Source: Mycolicibacterium sp. BiH015 | GTDB taxonomy: Bacteria > Actinomycetota > Actinomycetes > Mycobacteriales > Mycobacteriaceae | Reading direction: 5' to 3' | Assembly: GCF_027706845.1 (NCBI RefSeq) | Contig: NZ_JAQGCZ010000002.1 | Location: forward strand, 558,001-622,000 | Length of the DNA: 64,000 nt | In this document: in pieces, positions 1 to 8,923 of the stretch | Layout: every line of letters begins with the position of its first letter | How positions within the stretch are numbered: the stretch's first letter is position 1 | Made by a program: the position numbers and the translations under genes | The notes under the pieces: model-generated | Told to the model about the DNA's origin: nothing | The model's input: only the letters and a program-made list of their open reading frames with translations | The model's database searches: none

Positions 1-99
1 ATGGCGACCGCCCTGGAGGAAGGTGCGGGCGCCGCGGAACTGCGCGAGTTGTGTGACGCGGTCATGCGGGCCGCGCGCGCCGCCGACGGCTGGCGTTAG
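1..99 (+). CDS. C-terminal end of an unidentified protein (5' partial)
   Basis: The frame is open from the first base of the window and stops with TAG at 97-99, giving 32 residues rich in Ala, Arg and Leu and ending in DGWR. The codon bias is typical of the rest of the window, so this is probably the tail of a real gene whose body lies upstream. The ATG at position 1 coincides with the window edge and is not evidence of a start. The family cannot be recognised from so short a piece. Confidence 0.45.
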   Translation: MATALEEGAGAAELRELCDAVMRAARAADGWR

Positions 100-137
100 G
101 ACCCGCCGCGGCGTTCGATCGCCGGTACCCTTAGCGC

Positions 138-1361
138 GTGACCAGCGCCGATCCCGCGATTACCCCGCCGCCGCGGGTGTGGCGCTTTGACGACTTCGTC
201 CTCGACGCAGGCCGCTACGAGCTGCGCTCGGGCGAGTCGGTGATCAAGGTCGAACCGCAGGTGTTCGACGTACTCACCCAGCTCGTGAGCAACCACGAAC
301 GCTTCGTCACCAAAGAAGAACTCTTCGACAGCGTCTGGGGCGGGCGTTTCGTCGGTGAGGCGGCACTGACCAGCCGCATCAAGGCGGCGCGGCGCGCTCT
401 GGGTGACGACGGCGAATCGCAGCGCTACATCCGCACCGTACGAGGACGCGGCTACCAGTTCGTCGGCCGGTTGCGGGTCGAAGAGCCCGTGGCCGCCCCG
501 GACCCGGAGCCGGAGGTGCCGCGCCAGCACATCGCGTTCACCCGTGCCGCCGACGGTGTGCGGCTTGCCTATGCGGTCTCGGGTGACGGGCCGCCGCTGG
601 TGCGCGCCGCGAACTGGATGACGCATCTGGGCTACGACATCGAAAGCCCGGTATGGCGGCATTGGGTGCGCGACATGTCGTTGCGGCACAAGTTCATCCG
701 CTACGACGAGCGCGGTTGCGGGCTGTCGGACTGGGAGGTGGACGGCTTCACGTTCGACGACTGGGTGACCGATCTCGAGTCGGTTGTCGAAGCGCTCGGG
801 CTGGAACGCTTCCCGCTGCTGGGGGTGTCGCAGGGGGCCGCCGTGGCCGTCGCTTACGCGGCGCGCCATCCCGGCAAGGTCAGCAAGCTGGTGCTGTGCG
901 GCGCGTATGCGCGGGGACGTGCCGTGCGAGCCCTCACCGAGGACGAAAAGCGGGCTGCTGCATTGGATCTCGACCTCGCCCGGGTGGGCTGGGGGCGTGA
1001 CGACCCGGCATTCCGCCAAGTCTTCGCGGCGCAGTTCCTGCCGGACGGGACGCGAGCGGACTGGGCCGCGTTCGACCAGCTGCAGCGACGCACGACCTCA
1101 CCGGAAAACGCAGTGCACTTTCTCGAAGAGTTCGCCCGCATCGACGTCCGCGACCTCTGCACCCAGGTGCAATGCCCGACGCTGATCCTGCACTCGCGCG
1201 ACGACCACAGAGTGCCGATGCGTTACGGCGAGGAGCTCGCGGCCCTGATCCCGGACTCCCGGCTGGTCGCACTCTCGAGCAACAACCATCTGCTCACCGG
1301 ATCGGAGCCGGCCTGGCGGGTCTTCTGTGACGAAGTGCAGGCTTTCCTCGCAGCCGACTGA
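138..1361 (+). CDS. Winged-helix DNA-binding domain fused to alpha/beta hydrolase
   Basis: A 407-residue protein with a GTG start. Residues about 14-112 match an OmpR/CadC-type winged helix (Trans_reg_C), with VEPQVFDVL, TKEELFDSVW and the wing RTVRGRGYQFVG. A Pro/Glu-rich linker (about 115-130) leads to an alpha/beta hydrolase (about 132-407) with nucleophile elbow GVSQG (Ser231), an acid at Asp355 or Asp356 and a histidine at His384. There is no receiver domain and no membrane segment, so it is probably a cytoplasmic regulator whose hydrolase half senses or turns over a small molecule, as in other actinobacterial fusions of this kind. The ligand is unknown. A separate lipoprotein gene follows 78 bp downstream on the same strand. 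Confidence 0.85.
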   Translation: MTSADPAITPPPRVWRFDDFVLDAGRYELRSGESVIKVEPQVFDVLTQLVSNHERFVTKEELFDSVWGGRFVGEAALTSRIKAARRALGDDGESQRYIRTVRGRGYQFVGRLRVEEPVAAPDPEPEVPRQHIAFTRAADGVRLAYAVSGDGPPLVRAANWMTHLGYDIESPVWRHWVRDMSLRHKFIRYDERGCGLSDWEVDGFTFDDWVTDLESVVEALGLERFPLLGVSQGAAVAVAYAARHPGKVSKLVLCGAYARGRAVRALTEDEKRAAALDLDLARVGWGRDDPAFRQVFAAQFLPDGTRADWAAFDQLQRRTTSPENAVHFLEEFARIDVRDLCTQVQCPTLILHSRDDHRVPMRYGEELAALIPDSRLVALSSNNHLLTGSEPAWRVFCDEVQAFLAAD

Positions 1362-1439
1362 ACTCCGCCCGGTCAGATCTCCACGCGATCTCCACACAAT
1401 CTTCATGTACGCGCTCGGCCTGCCGACCATGCTGAGGAC

Positions 1440-2153
1440 ATGAGAAAACACACCCGCACACTGCTCGCCGGGGTCAGCGCGCTCATCGCCTTCGGGACTT
1501 TGTCGGCCTGCTCGAGCCCCTCGAACACCCCCGAGGCGACGTCGCCGTCGCAGCCCGCGCCCGAGACCTCCACCGCGGCCCCGTTCCCCGCATCGGCCCG
1601 CTACATGGCCGACATGACCGCCGCCGACGGCAAGACGATGACCATCGGCATCAGTGTCGACGGGTCCTCGGTCGCGGCCTACGCCTGCAACGGAACCGAC
1701 GACGAGGCATGGTTCTTCGGAAATCAGACCGACGGCGCCATCGATCTCAAGTCCCGCTTCCGTGACACCCTCGCGGCCGAGTTCGACGGCACCGACGTCA
1801 CCGGGGAAGTCACGATGAACGGCGTCGAATACACCTTCAGCGCCGCATCGGTCACCGGTGTGGCCGGCATGTACACCGCCGAGTCCGACGGCGTGCGGGC
1901 CTCATGGGTGGTGCGCCCCGATGGGTCCGCCGTCGGCGTGCAGTTCAGCGGATTCCAGGAGGGCGACCGCAACTTCGATGTGTTCAACCTCGACGAGCTC
2001 AGCGATTTCGACGTCCGCAACGACGTCCGCAACAAGCGCAAGCTGAGCCCCGCAGGCCCGATCGAATTCCCGCCCGGAGCCAACCCGCGCGCCACCATCA
2101 ACGGTGTCAGCGTGACGCCCACGTTGGTCACCGGCAGCTTCAGGCTGAACTGA
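1440..2153 (+). CDS. Putative lipoprotein of unknown function
   Basis: A 237-residue protein. The N-terminus has a positively charged stretch, a hydrophobic core and a lipobox LSAC with Cys24 as the predicted lipidation site, followed by a Ser/Pro/Thr-rich linker. The mature part (about 55-237) is soluble, beta-rich and acidic, with no motif I can tie to an enzyme. It is probably anchored on the outer face of the cytoplasmic membrane. It lies between the winged-helix/hydrolase gene and the sulfonate operon, with 73 bp to the latter. Whether it belongs to that operon is uncertain. Confidence 0.8.
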   Translation: MRKHTRTLLAGVSALIAFGTLSACSSPSNTPEATSPSQPAPETSTAAPFPASARYMADMTAADGKTMTIGISVDGSSVAAYACNGTDDEAWFFGNQTDGAIDLKSRFRDTLAAEFDGTDVTGEVTMNGVEYTFSAASVTGVAGMYTAESDGVRASWVVRPDGSAVGVQFSGFQEGDRNFDVFNLDELSDFDVRNDVRNKRKLSPAGPIEFPPGANPRATINGVSVTPTLVTGSFRLN

Positions 2154-2207
2154 CGAATCCCCGCTTCTTCTCACGCAGAGTCAAACCCTTCGCCGCCGGG
2201 TCGGCGG

Positions 2208-2218
2208 GACGTAACGTC
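2208..2218. promoter_or_regulatory. Short dyad GACGTAACGTC before the sulfonate operon
   Basis: Five-base arms (GACGT/ACGTC) around a single central base lie 8 bp upstream of the GTG start of the first ssu-like gene. The position suits an operator or start-region element, but the motif is short and could be chance. Confidence 0.25.
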
Positions 2219-2226
2219 GCCTCACC

Positions 2227-3042
2227 GTGACACGTCCCACCGACCTGGCGGCTCCGCTTGCACAGGCGAGTCCCGCTGCGCGCAACCGCCGAGCAGACCG
2301 CACATGGGATCTGATCCGGCTGGCGTCCCCGTTCGTGCTTCTCGCGCTGTGGCAGCTCGGCAGTGCGTTGCGTGTGATCCCGCAAGATGTCCTGCCCGCT
2401 CCGTCGCTGATCGCCGAAGCCGGCATTGAACTCATCGAAAACGGTCAGCTCATCGACGCTCTCACCGTCTCTGGACTCCGTGTAATCGAAGGACTGGTGC
2501 TCGGCGGGGTGGTCGGTATCGCGCTCGGGACGGCGGTCGGGCTGTCGAAATGGTTCGAGGCCACGATCGACCCGCCGATGCAGATGGTGCGGGCGCTTCC
2601 ACACCTCGGCCTCATCCCGTTGTTCATCATCTGGTTCGGCATCGGCGAAGTGCCCAAAGTCCTGCTCGTGGCCCTGGGGGTCAGCTTCCCGCTGTACCTG
2701 AATACGTTCTCGGCGATCCGGCAGGTCGATCCCAAGCTGTTCGAAACCGCTCAAGTGCTCGGGTTCTCGTTCTGGCAACGATTCCGCTCGATCATCGTGC
2801 CCAGCGCCGCGCCTCAGGTCCTCGTGGGATTGCGTCAGTCGCTGGCGATCGCCTGGCTGACGCTCATCGTCGCCGAACAGATCAACGCCGACAAGGGCAT
2901 CGGCTTCCTCATCATGAATGCGCGCGACTTCCTGCGCATCGACATCATCATCTTCGGGCTGATCGTCTACGCGCTGCTCGGAATCGGAACCGACGCCATC
3001 GTCCGCGCCTTCGAGCGCCGAGCCCTGAGGTACCGCTCATGA
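2227..3042 (+). CDS. ssuC: Aliphatic sulfonate ABC transporter permease
   Basis: A 271-residue inner-membrane protein of the BPD_transp_1 family with about six hydrophobic segments. The cytoplasmic coupling loop (ETAQVLGFSFWQRFRSIIVP) is the EAA-type motif that contacts the ATPase. Length and sequence suit the SsuC/TauC branch. The start is GTG at 2227. Its stop overlaps the ATPase start by 4 bp (ATGA at 3039-3042), so the two are translationally coupled. It is the first gene of a permease, ATPase, binding protein and monooxygenase operon. Substrate assignment rests mainly on the downstream monooxygenase. Confidence 0.9.
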   Translation: MTRPTDLAAPLAQASPAARNRRADRTWDLIRLASPFVLLALWQLGSALRVIPQDVLPAPSLIAEAGIELIENGQLIDALTVSGLRVIEGLVLGGVVGIALGTAVGLSKWFEATIDPPMQMVRALPHLGLIPLFIIWFGIGEVPKVLLVALGVSFPLYLNTFSAIRQVDPKLFETAQVLGFSFWQRFRSIIVPSAAPQVLVGLRQSLAIAWLTLIVAEQINADKGIGFLIMNARDFLRIDIIIFGLIVYALLGIGTDAIVRAFERRALRYRS

Positions 3043-3791
3043 CCATCACTTCCCAATCGCCAGATCGTGTTTCCGCGCACGAGGTCGGTATCGCCGGCGA
3101 GTTGCGCAACGTCGACAAGTGGTACGGCGACCACCACGTCCTGGCCGATGTCTCCCTCAGCGTCGGCCGCGGCGAGATCGTTGCCCTCATCGGACGCAGC
3201 GGCTCAGGCAAATCGACGGTGCTGCGCGTGCTGGCCGGCCTGTCCACCGACCACACCGGTGAGCGCACCGTCGCAGGCGCGCCGGCGCTGGCGTTCCAGG
3301 AGCCGCGGCTGTTCCCGTGGCGCGACGTCCGCACCAACGTCGGCTACGGCGTGACACGCATCCGCCTGCCGAAAGCGGAAGCACTGGCGCGCGCCGACAG
3401 AGCGCTGGCCGACGTCGGCCTCGCCGACCGTTCCGCGGCATGGCCGTTGACGCTGTCCGGTGGTCAGGCACAACGTGTTTCGCTGGCACGTGCGTTGGTG
3501 GCCGAGCCCCAGCTGCTCCTGCTCGACGAACCGTTCGGTGCCCTCGACGCGCTCACGCGGCTGTCGATGCGACATCTGCTGCTCGACCTGTGGCGTCAAC
3601 ACGTGTTCGGTGTCCTGCTGGTGACCCACGACGTGGACGAGGCCGTCGCCCTCGCCGACCGGGTGCTGGTTCTCGAAGAGGGCCGGGTGGTCCACACGCT
3701 CGACATTCCCGACCCGCGCCGGCCGCCCGGGCAGGGACATACCGATCAGCACCGCGCCGAGCTGCTGGACAAGCTCGGTGTCGCAGTCTGA
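3039..3791 (+). CDS. ssuB: Aliphatic sulfonate ABC transporter ATP-binding protein
   Basis: A 250-residue cytoplasmic ATPase. Visible motifs are Walker A GRSGSGKST (52-60), a Q-loop glutamine at about 87 (AFQEPRLFPW), signature LSGGQ (139-143), Walker B LLLLDE (159-164) and an H-loop histidine at about 197. The length is normal for SsuB/TauB. I chose the ATG at 3039, which overlaps the permease stop. The same frame is open further upstream, but that region encodes the permease in another frame. It powers uptake through the SsuC-like permease. Confidence 0.92.
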   Translation: MTITSQSPDRVSAHEVGIAGELRNVDKWYGDHHVLADVSLSVGRGEIVALIGRSGSGKSTVLRVLAGLSTDHTGERTVAGAPALAFQEPRLFPWRDVRTNVGYGVTRIRLPKAEALARADRALADVGLADRSAAWPLTLSGGQAQRVSLARALVAEPQLLLLDEPFGALDALTRLSMRHLLLDLWRQHVFGVLLVTHDVDEAVALADRVLVLEEGRVVHTLDIPDPRRPPGQGHTDQHRAELLDKLGVAV

Positions 3792-3816
3792 ACAACAACG
3801 CACAGAGGGGATTTCG

Positions 3817-4830
3817 ATGTCGCGGTTGCTCGCGGTACTGGCACTGCTGAGCCTGATGCTTACCGGATGTGTCACCAGAGAGGACATTTCGGGAACACAG
3901 CAGGCCCCCGATGCCGTCCCGCTCGCCGAACTGGCCGGGGTCACCTTGCAGGTCGGTGATCAGAAAGGCGGCACCGAAGCGCTGCTGAGCGCTGCCGGCG
4001 CACTCGATGACCTGCCCTACAAGATCGCCTTTTCGACCTTCACCTCGGGCCCGCCGCAGATCGAGGCGGCCACAGCGGGCAAGATCGACTTCGCGATCAC
4101 CGGCAACACCCCGCCGATCTTCGGGGCGGCGTCCGGCGCCAAGGTGAAGGTGGTTTCGGCCTACGACGGCAGCGGTCGTGGCGACAAGCTTCTGGTGCAC
4201 CGGGATTCGCCGATCCGGACGGTCGCCGACCTTCGGGGCAGACGCATCGCGTTGGCCAAGGGCAGTTCGGCCCACGGCAACGTGCTCGCCCAGTTGAGCA
4301 AGAACGGCCTCACACCCCAGGATGTCGACCTGGTCTTTCTTCAGCCCGCAGATGCCCTCGGCGCGTTCACCCAGCGCCAGGTCGACGTCTGGGCCGTCTG
4401 GGATCCCTACACCGCACAAGCCGAGGCAGACCTCCCGGTGCGTAGCATCGCGGAGGCTACCGGTGTCACCAACGGGGCCGGCTTCGGCATCGCTTCCGAT
4501 CAGGCGCTGGCCGACCCGAGGCGCAACAGCGCGATCAGCGACCTGCTGGTGCGCTACGCCAAAGCGGCGCAGTGGGCGCGCGACCATCCGGACGAGTGGG
4601 CCGCGAGCTACTCGGCGTCGGTGGGTCTGGATCCCGCCGTCGGCGCGGCAGCCCAAGGACGAAGTGTGCGGCTGCCTTTCGCGCTGTCCGACGGGTTGGT
4701 GGCCTCCGAGCAGGAGCTCGCGGATCTTTTCGCCGAGTCCGGGCAGATTGCCGATGCGCCCGAATTCAAGAACTGGGTGGACCAGCGGTACAGCGAAACC
4801 CTTGCGCCCCTTTACCTGAATCGCACCTAG
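3817..4830 (+). CDS. ssuA: Aliphatic sulfonate-binding lipoprotein
   Basis: A 337-residue ABC substrate-binding protein. The signal peptide ends in lipobox LTGC (Cys18). Mature features such as GKIDFAITGNTPPIF and QVDVWAVWDPYTAQAE are typical of the SsuA/TauA family, type II periplasmic-binding fold. The start at ATG 3817 is supported by AGAGGGG at 3804-3810. An earlier in-frame ATG at 3778 would put a charged extension ahead of the signal peptide and is less likely. Tethered outside the membrane, it delivers the sulfonate to the SsuCB transporter. Confidence 0.92.
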   Translation: MSRLLAVLALLSLMLTGCVTREDISGTQQAPDAVPLAELAGVTLQVGDQKGGTEALLSAAGALDDLPYKIAFSTFTSGPPQIEAATAGKIDFAITGNTPPIFGAASGAKVKVVSAYDGSGRGDKLLVHRDSPIRTVADLRGRRIALAKGSSAHGNVLAQLSKNGLTPQDVDLVFLQPADALGAFTQRQVDVWAVWDPYTAQAEADLPVRSIAEATGVTNGAGFGIASDQALADPRRNSAISDLLVRYAKAAQWARDHPDEWAASYSASVGLDPAVGAAAQGRSVRLPFALSDGLVASEQELADLFAESGQIADAPEFKNWVDQRYSETLAPLYLNRT

Positions 4831-4837
4831 GAGCGAG

Positions 4838-5962
4838 ATGGCCACCCAAACCCGAGCCCATGCGCCCGCTTCGTCCGCCAGGTTCCACTGGTTCCTGCCC
4901 ACCGCCGGCGACAGTCGCCACATCGTCGCCGCCTCCCACGCGTCGTCACAACGGGCCGTTCCTGACGGATACCGCGCTCCGACACGTCGATACCTGGCCG
5001 AGGTCGCGCGAGCGGCGGATCGCCTCGGCTACGAAGGTGTACTGACGCCCACCGGGACGTGGTGTGAGGATGCGTGGCTGACCTCGGCCGCACTGCTCGC
5101 GGAGACGGAGCGGTTGAAGTTCCTTGTCGCGTTCCGGCCGGGTCTGGTGCCGCCCACGCTGGCAGCCCAGCAGGCGGCGACACTGCAGCGGTTCTCCGGG
5201 GGGCGGGTTCTGTTGAACATCGTCACCGGGGGCGACGACCTCGAGCAGCGCCGATTCGGCGACTGGGTCGGACACGACGAGCGGTACGCCCGCACCGGCG
5301 AGTTTCTGCACATCGTCAAATCGGTCTGGACGCAGGAGGCCCTCGACTTCAAAGGCCACTTCTACGACGTCGCCGACGCACGCGTATCCGAACCGCCGAA
5401 TCCGTTGCCGCAGATCTACTTCGGTGGATCGTCGTCTCCCGCGTTGCCCATCGCGGCCGAGCACACCGACGTCTACCTCACCTGGGGCGAGCCGCCGCAG
5501 GACGCGGCCGCCAAGATCGCGAAGGTGCGAGCGCTCGCCGCTGAGCGGGGCCGCCCGATCCGATTCGGCATCAGACTGCACACCATCAGCAGGGACACCT
5601 CGGAGGCCGCGTGGGCGGTGGCCGAGGAGTTGCTGTCTGGCTTGTCTGCCGAGCAGATCGCCAACGCGACCGCGCTGCATGCGCGCTCGGAATCGGAGGG
5701 GCAGCGCCGTATGACCGCACTGCACGGTGGACGCCTCGACCAGCTCGAGATCTATCCGAACCTGTGGGCGGGCGTCGGTCTCGTACGCGGCGGGGCGGGT
5801 ACCGCACTCGTCGGAAGTCATGAGGAGGTGGCCGATCTGGTCGCCGAATACCATTCGCTCGGTTTCGACGAGTTCATCCTGTCGGGATATCCGCACTTGG
5901 AGGAGGCCTACTGGTTCGCCGAGGGCGTCCTGCCGATCTTGAAGCGCAAAGGTGTTGCCTGA
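4838..5962 (+). CDS. ssuD: FMNH2-dependent alkanesulfonate monooxygenase
   Basis: A 374-residue flavin-dependent monooxygenase of the bacterial-luciferase fold. N-terminal FHWFLPTAGDSRH, then RFSGGRVLLNIVTGGDD and YFGGSSSPALPIAAEHTDVYLTWGEPP, are characteristic of SsuD, which releases sulfite from alkanesulfonates using reduced FMN and oxygen. It starts 7 bp after the binding protein stop and completes the operon. No NAD(P)H:FMN reductase (SsuE) gene lies alongside, so reduced flavin must come from elsewhere. The related dimethylsulfone monooxygenase SfnG remains an alternative for the exact substrate. Confidence 0.9.
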   Translation: MATQTRAHAPASSARFHWFLPTAGDSRHIVAASHASSQRAVPDGYRAPTRRYLAEVARAADRLGYEGVLTPTGTWCEDAWLTSAALLAETERLKFLVAFRPGLVPPTLAAQQAATLQRFSGGRVLLNIVTGGDDLEQRRFGDWVGHDERYARTGEFLHIVKSVWTQEALDFKGHFYDVADARVSEPPNPLPQIYFGGSSSPALPIAAEHTDVYLTWGEPPQDAAAKIAKVRALAAERGRPIRFGIRLHTISRDTSEAAWAVAEELLSGLSAEQIANATALHARSESEGQRRMTALHGGRLDQLEIYPNLWAGVGLVRGGAGTALVGSHEEVADLVAEYHSLGFDEFILSGYPHLEEAYWFAEGVLPILKRKGVA

Positions 5963-5988
5963 CCGCTCCCTCTGGTATCTCTGACGTC

Positions 5989-6570
5989 GTGGACGAATGG
6001 TTCGAGCGCAGCCCGTTCATCGGATTCGTCCCGTGGATCATCTATTGGGTGGTGGCCGACGGGCCGAGCACCTGGATGTTCGGGGCGATCTGCGCGGTCA
6101 TCGCTGCGCTGATCATGGGGATGTCGGCCGGTTTCGCCGGCGTACGCCTGCTCGACATCGTGACCGTGTTGTTCTTCACGGGCGTGACCATCGCCGGACT
6201 GATTCTCGGGGCCGAGGACCGCGACTGGATGGACACGTACGCCACGGCGCTCTCCAGCGGGGTGCTTGCGGTGATGGCGTTGGGCTCGTTGGCATTCGAA
6301 CCGTTCACCGCGCAGTACGCACCCGCCACCGCAGCCCGTCCGGACTGGGAGGAGGCCGCGTTCCGCCGCACCAACCAGGTGCTGACGCTGATGTGGGCCC
6401 TTGTCTTCGCGCTGATCGCGGTGCTGGGCTACCTGGCGGTGATGGCGCCGGCGACGGTGCACCTGACCAAGGCCGTCATCCCGGTTGTCGTCATCGTCGG
6501 CGCCATCGGGATGACAATGGCCTACCCCGCCAAGGCGAGGGCCAAAGCCCGCCAGGACGCCGCCCAGTAG
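5989..6570 (+). CDS. Multi-pass membrane protein of unknown function
   Basis: A 193-residue protein starting at GTG 5989, 26 bp after the monooxygenase. It has four to five hydrophobic segments (about 8-40, 48-70, 82-100, 128-148, 155-178), with a charged loop between the third and fourth (about 101-125) and a basic C-terminus. The residues around DGPSTWMFG and GAEDRDWMDTYAT look conserved but point to no family I recognise. It could be cotranscribed with the sulfonate genes, though nothing in the sequence demonstrates a link. Confidence 0.75.
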   Translation: MDEWFERSPFIGFVPWIIYWVVADGPSTWMFGAICAVIAALIMGMSAGFAGVRLLDIVTVLFFTGVTIAGLILGAEDRDWMDTYATALSSGVLAVMALGSLAFEPFTAQYAPATAARPDWEEAAFRRTNQVLTLMWALVFALIAVLGYLAVMAPATVHLTKAVIPVVVIVGAIGMTMAYPAKARAKARQDAAQ

Positions 6571-6577
6571 CCCGCAG

Positions 6578-7273
6578 TCAGCAGCTGAACAGAGCAGCCG
6601 ACTCCGGCGGCGGTGGCACCTCGGCGAGACAACCGAACGGCTTGACGCCGTCTGCGGCGATCCGGACGGCCGAACGATGCGCATAGTTGACGCAGTACAG
6701 GCCTGACGCGTCGCTGCGGCACCTGTTGTCGGCGAAGGTCAGCGACTGGCCGGGCGTCAGTTCGGTGCCCGTGCCGTTGACGAACGGCCCCGGGTCGCCC
6801 CGCAGCGCCCCCACCGAGAGCGTCGTGCCGGAGAACTCGATCCAGCCCGGCTTCCACACTCCCTCGGCCTGCGCAGGGGCCGGTGGAGGGGACGTGAGGT
6901 CCAGGAGGCACGTCAGCGCACCGTTACCGGCCCCGGTGATGCACTGGGTGGTGCTGTAGGGGGTCCCGGACGGGGCGACGAAGGCAATATCGTCGCCGAG
7001 TCGGGTGGTCACCCCGTCGCGGAACGCAACGTGGAAAGCGCCCGCATCCACCGGCGTACCCGCCTCGATCCAGCCGATCACGTCGCCTATCGGAGCGCTC
7101 GCTGCGGGTGCGGCCTGCGCGTTCGGCGGCGCCGACGATGACGGGCTCGTCGCAGGTGAGGGGGTGCTCGGGGGTGTCGGGTCGGGCGGCTCCGACGAGT
7201 CGGCCTGGCCGCCTACCGATTGGGAGCAGGCCGCCACCAGGACACTCGTCGCGATCACCGCAGCCAGGCGCAT
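6578..7273 (-). CDS. Putative lipoprotein
   Basis: A 231-residue protein read leftward. The signal sequence ends in lipobox VAAC (about Cys16), followed by a long Pro/Ser/Thr/Ala linker (about 25-60) and a beta-rich domain with several cysteines. The start is ATG at 7273. It converges with the membrane protein, 7 bp between stops. The sequence resembles mycobacterial cell-surface lipoproteins of unknown role. I cannot assign a reaction. Confidence 0.78.
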   Translation of the reverse strand: MRLAAVIATSVLVAACSQSVGGQADSSEPPDPTPPSTPSPATSPSSSAPPNAQAAPAASAPIGDVIGWIEAGTPVDAGAFHVAFRDGVTTRLGDDIAFVAPSGTPYSTTQCITGAGNGALTCLLDLTSPPPAPAQAEGVWKPGWIEFSGTTLSVGALRGDPGPFVNGTGTELTPGQSLTFADNRCRSDASGLYCVNYAHRSAVRIAADGVKPFGCLAEVPPPPESAALFSC

Positions 7274-7346
7274 TCGGCCAGGTTAGCGAGCGGACACGGA
7301 TCCGATGGTCAGGCAGGCCGGGTCAAGTTTCGATACCGTCGGCAGA

Positions 7347-8864
7347 ATGCACGAACACACCGTCCGCGTGAAGACCGCCACGGGCACCGTCGAAGGCTTC
7401 ACCCGTGATGGCGTCAACCGCTGGCGGTCCATTCCGTACGCCAAGCCGCCCGTGGGTCCTCTGCGGTTCCGGGCACCCCAGCCGGTACAACCCTGGCGGG
7501 GAGTGCGTCACTGCCACGGATTCGGCTACTGCGCGCCTCAGCAGCGGATGTACACCCTCCTTGCGCCGGGCCGATATCAGCCGACCAGTGAGGACTGCCT
7601 GACGCTCAACGTCGTCGCGCCCGAGGACGCCGCGGCACGGTCGGACGAACCTTTGCCTGTCATGGTCTTCATCCACGGCGGCGGCTACCTGCTGGGCAGC
7701 TCGGCCACGCCCATCTACGACGGTGCATCGCTGGCCCGCAAAGGGTGCGTATACGTATCGGTGAACTACCGGCTCGGAGCGCTCGGTTGCCTGGAACTGT
7801 CCTCGCTGTCGACACCCGAGATCACCATCGACGACAACCTCTTCCTGCGTGACCTGGTGATGGCGCTGCGCTGGGTGCAGGACAACATCGCGGCGTTCGG
7901 CGGCGACCCCGGCAACGTGACCATCTTCGGCGAAAGCGCCGGCGCCCACGCCGTCACGACGCTGATGGCCACGCCGGAGGCGAAAGGTCTGTTCGCACGG
8001 GCTATTTCGCAGAGCCCCGCAAGCGGAATGATCAGCGATGCCGATATTGCCGAGAACTATGCGGCCCGCTTCGCGCGCCTGCTCGGGGCGTCGGAGAGCG
8101 ACGCCGGGCGTGCGCTCCTGGCGGCGCGACCGGCCGATCTGGTCGATGCGCTGGATCGGCTCGTCGTCGAGGGGCAGCGAGACCTGCTGGGCGCGTTCGC
8201 TATCGGGCCCACCTTCGGTACCGAGTTCCTGCCGGAGGATCCCGTCCACGCGATGCGCTCCGGCACCGCTCACCGGGTGCCGCTCATCATCGGGACCAAC
8301 GCCGACGAGGGCCGCCTCTTCACCCGCTTCCTCAAGCTGTTGCCGACGAGCGAGCCCGCTATCGAGCGGCTCCTGATGCACATGGAACCCGATGCGCGGC
8401 AAAGCATTCTGGCCGCCTACCCGGGGTATCCCGGCACGTCAGCGTGTGTGCAGTTCGGGGGCGACTTCATCTTCGGCTCCGCGGTGTGGCAGATGGCCCA
8501 GGCGCACTCGGCGTATGCGCCCACCTACGTGTACCGCTACGACTATGCGACGGCCGCGCTGCGGTTGGCCGGGATGGGCGCCACCCACGCGACGGAACTG
8601 CTCGCCGTGTTCGACGTGTACCGGTCGAAGTTCGGCAGGCTGCTGGCTGCAGGGGTCGATTCTCGCAGCGCTCGCAAGGTCACCGACGACGTTCAGAATC
8701 GGTGGCTGTCGTTCGCGGACCGCGGTGTCCCCGGACGCGACTGGCCTCTGTACACCAGCGACGAACGGGCGGTCCTGGTCCTCGACCGGCGCAGACGCAT
8801 CGAGCTGGACCCGCATTCGGAGCGCCGGCTGGCCTGGGAAGGGTTCTTCCTCGCCACGCGCTGA
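7347..8864 (+). CDS. Type B carboxylesterase
   Basis: A 505-residue alpha/beta hydrolase of the carboxylesterase/cholinesterase family. Visible are EDCLTLNVVAP, the oxyanion loop HGGGY, the nucleophile elbow FGESAG with the catalytic serine, the acidic segment NADEGRLF and a histidine in GATHATELL. There is no signal peptide, so it is probably cytoplasmic. I prefer ATG 7347, which begins the usual N-terminal strand (VRVKTATGTVEGF). An in-frame ATG at 7305 adds 14 residues without family support. The natural ester substrate is unknown. Confidence 0.9.
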   Translation: MHEHTVRVKTATGTVEGFTRDGVNRWRSIPYAKPPVGPLRFRAPQPVQPWRGVRHCHGFGYCAPQQRMYTLLAPGRYQPTSEDCLTLNVVAPEDAAARSDEPLPVMVFIHGGGYLLGSSATPIYDGASLARKGCVYVSVNYRLGALGCLELSSLSTPEITIDDNLFLRDLVMALRWVQDNIAAFGGDPGNVTIFGESAGAHAVTTLMATPEAKGLFARAISQSPASGMISDADIAENYAARFARLLGASESDAGRALLAARPADLVDALDRLVVEGQRDLLGAFAIGPTFGTEFLPEDPVHAMRSGTAHRVPLIIGTNADEGRLFTRFLKLLPTSEPAIERLLMHMEPDARQSILAAYPGYPGTSACVQFGGDFIFGSAVWQMAQAHSAYAPTYVYRYDYATAALRLAGMGATHATELLAVFDVYRSKFGRLLAAGVDSRSARKVTDDVQNRWLSFADRGVPGRDWPLYTSDERAVLVLDRRRRIELDPHSERRLAWEGFFLATR

Positions 8865-8923
8865 GGCGGTTGACTTGCGTCATTCGGCATGCCGGGACAC
8901 CCCGGATGTGATTGCGTTGGCGG

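Noticed and set aside
1376..1400. Direct repeat of ATCTCCAC before the lipoprotein gene, considered as a response-regulator site.
   Set aside because: Only two short copies and no two-component genes nearby. Chance is likely.
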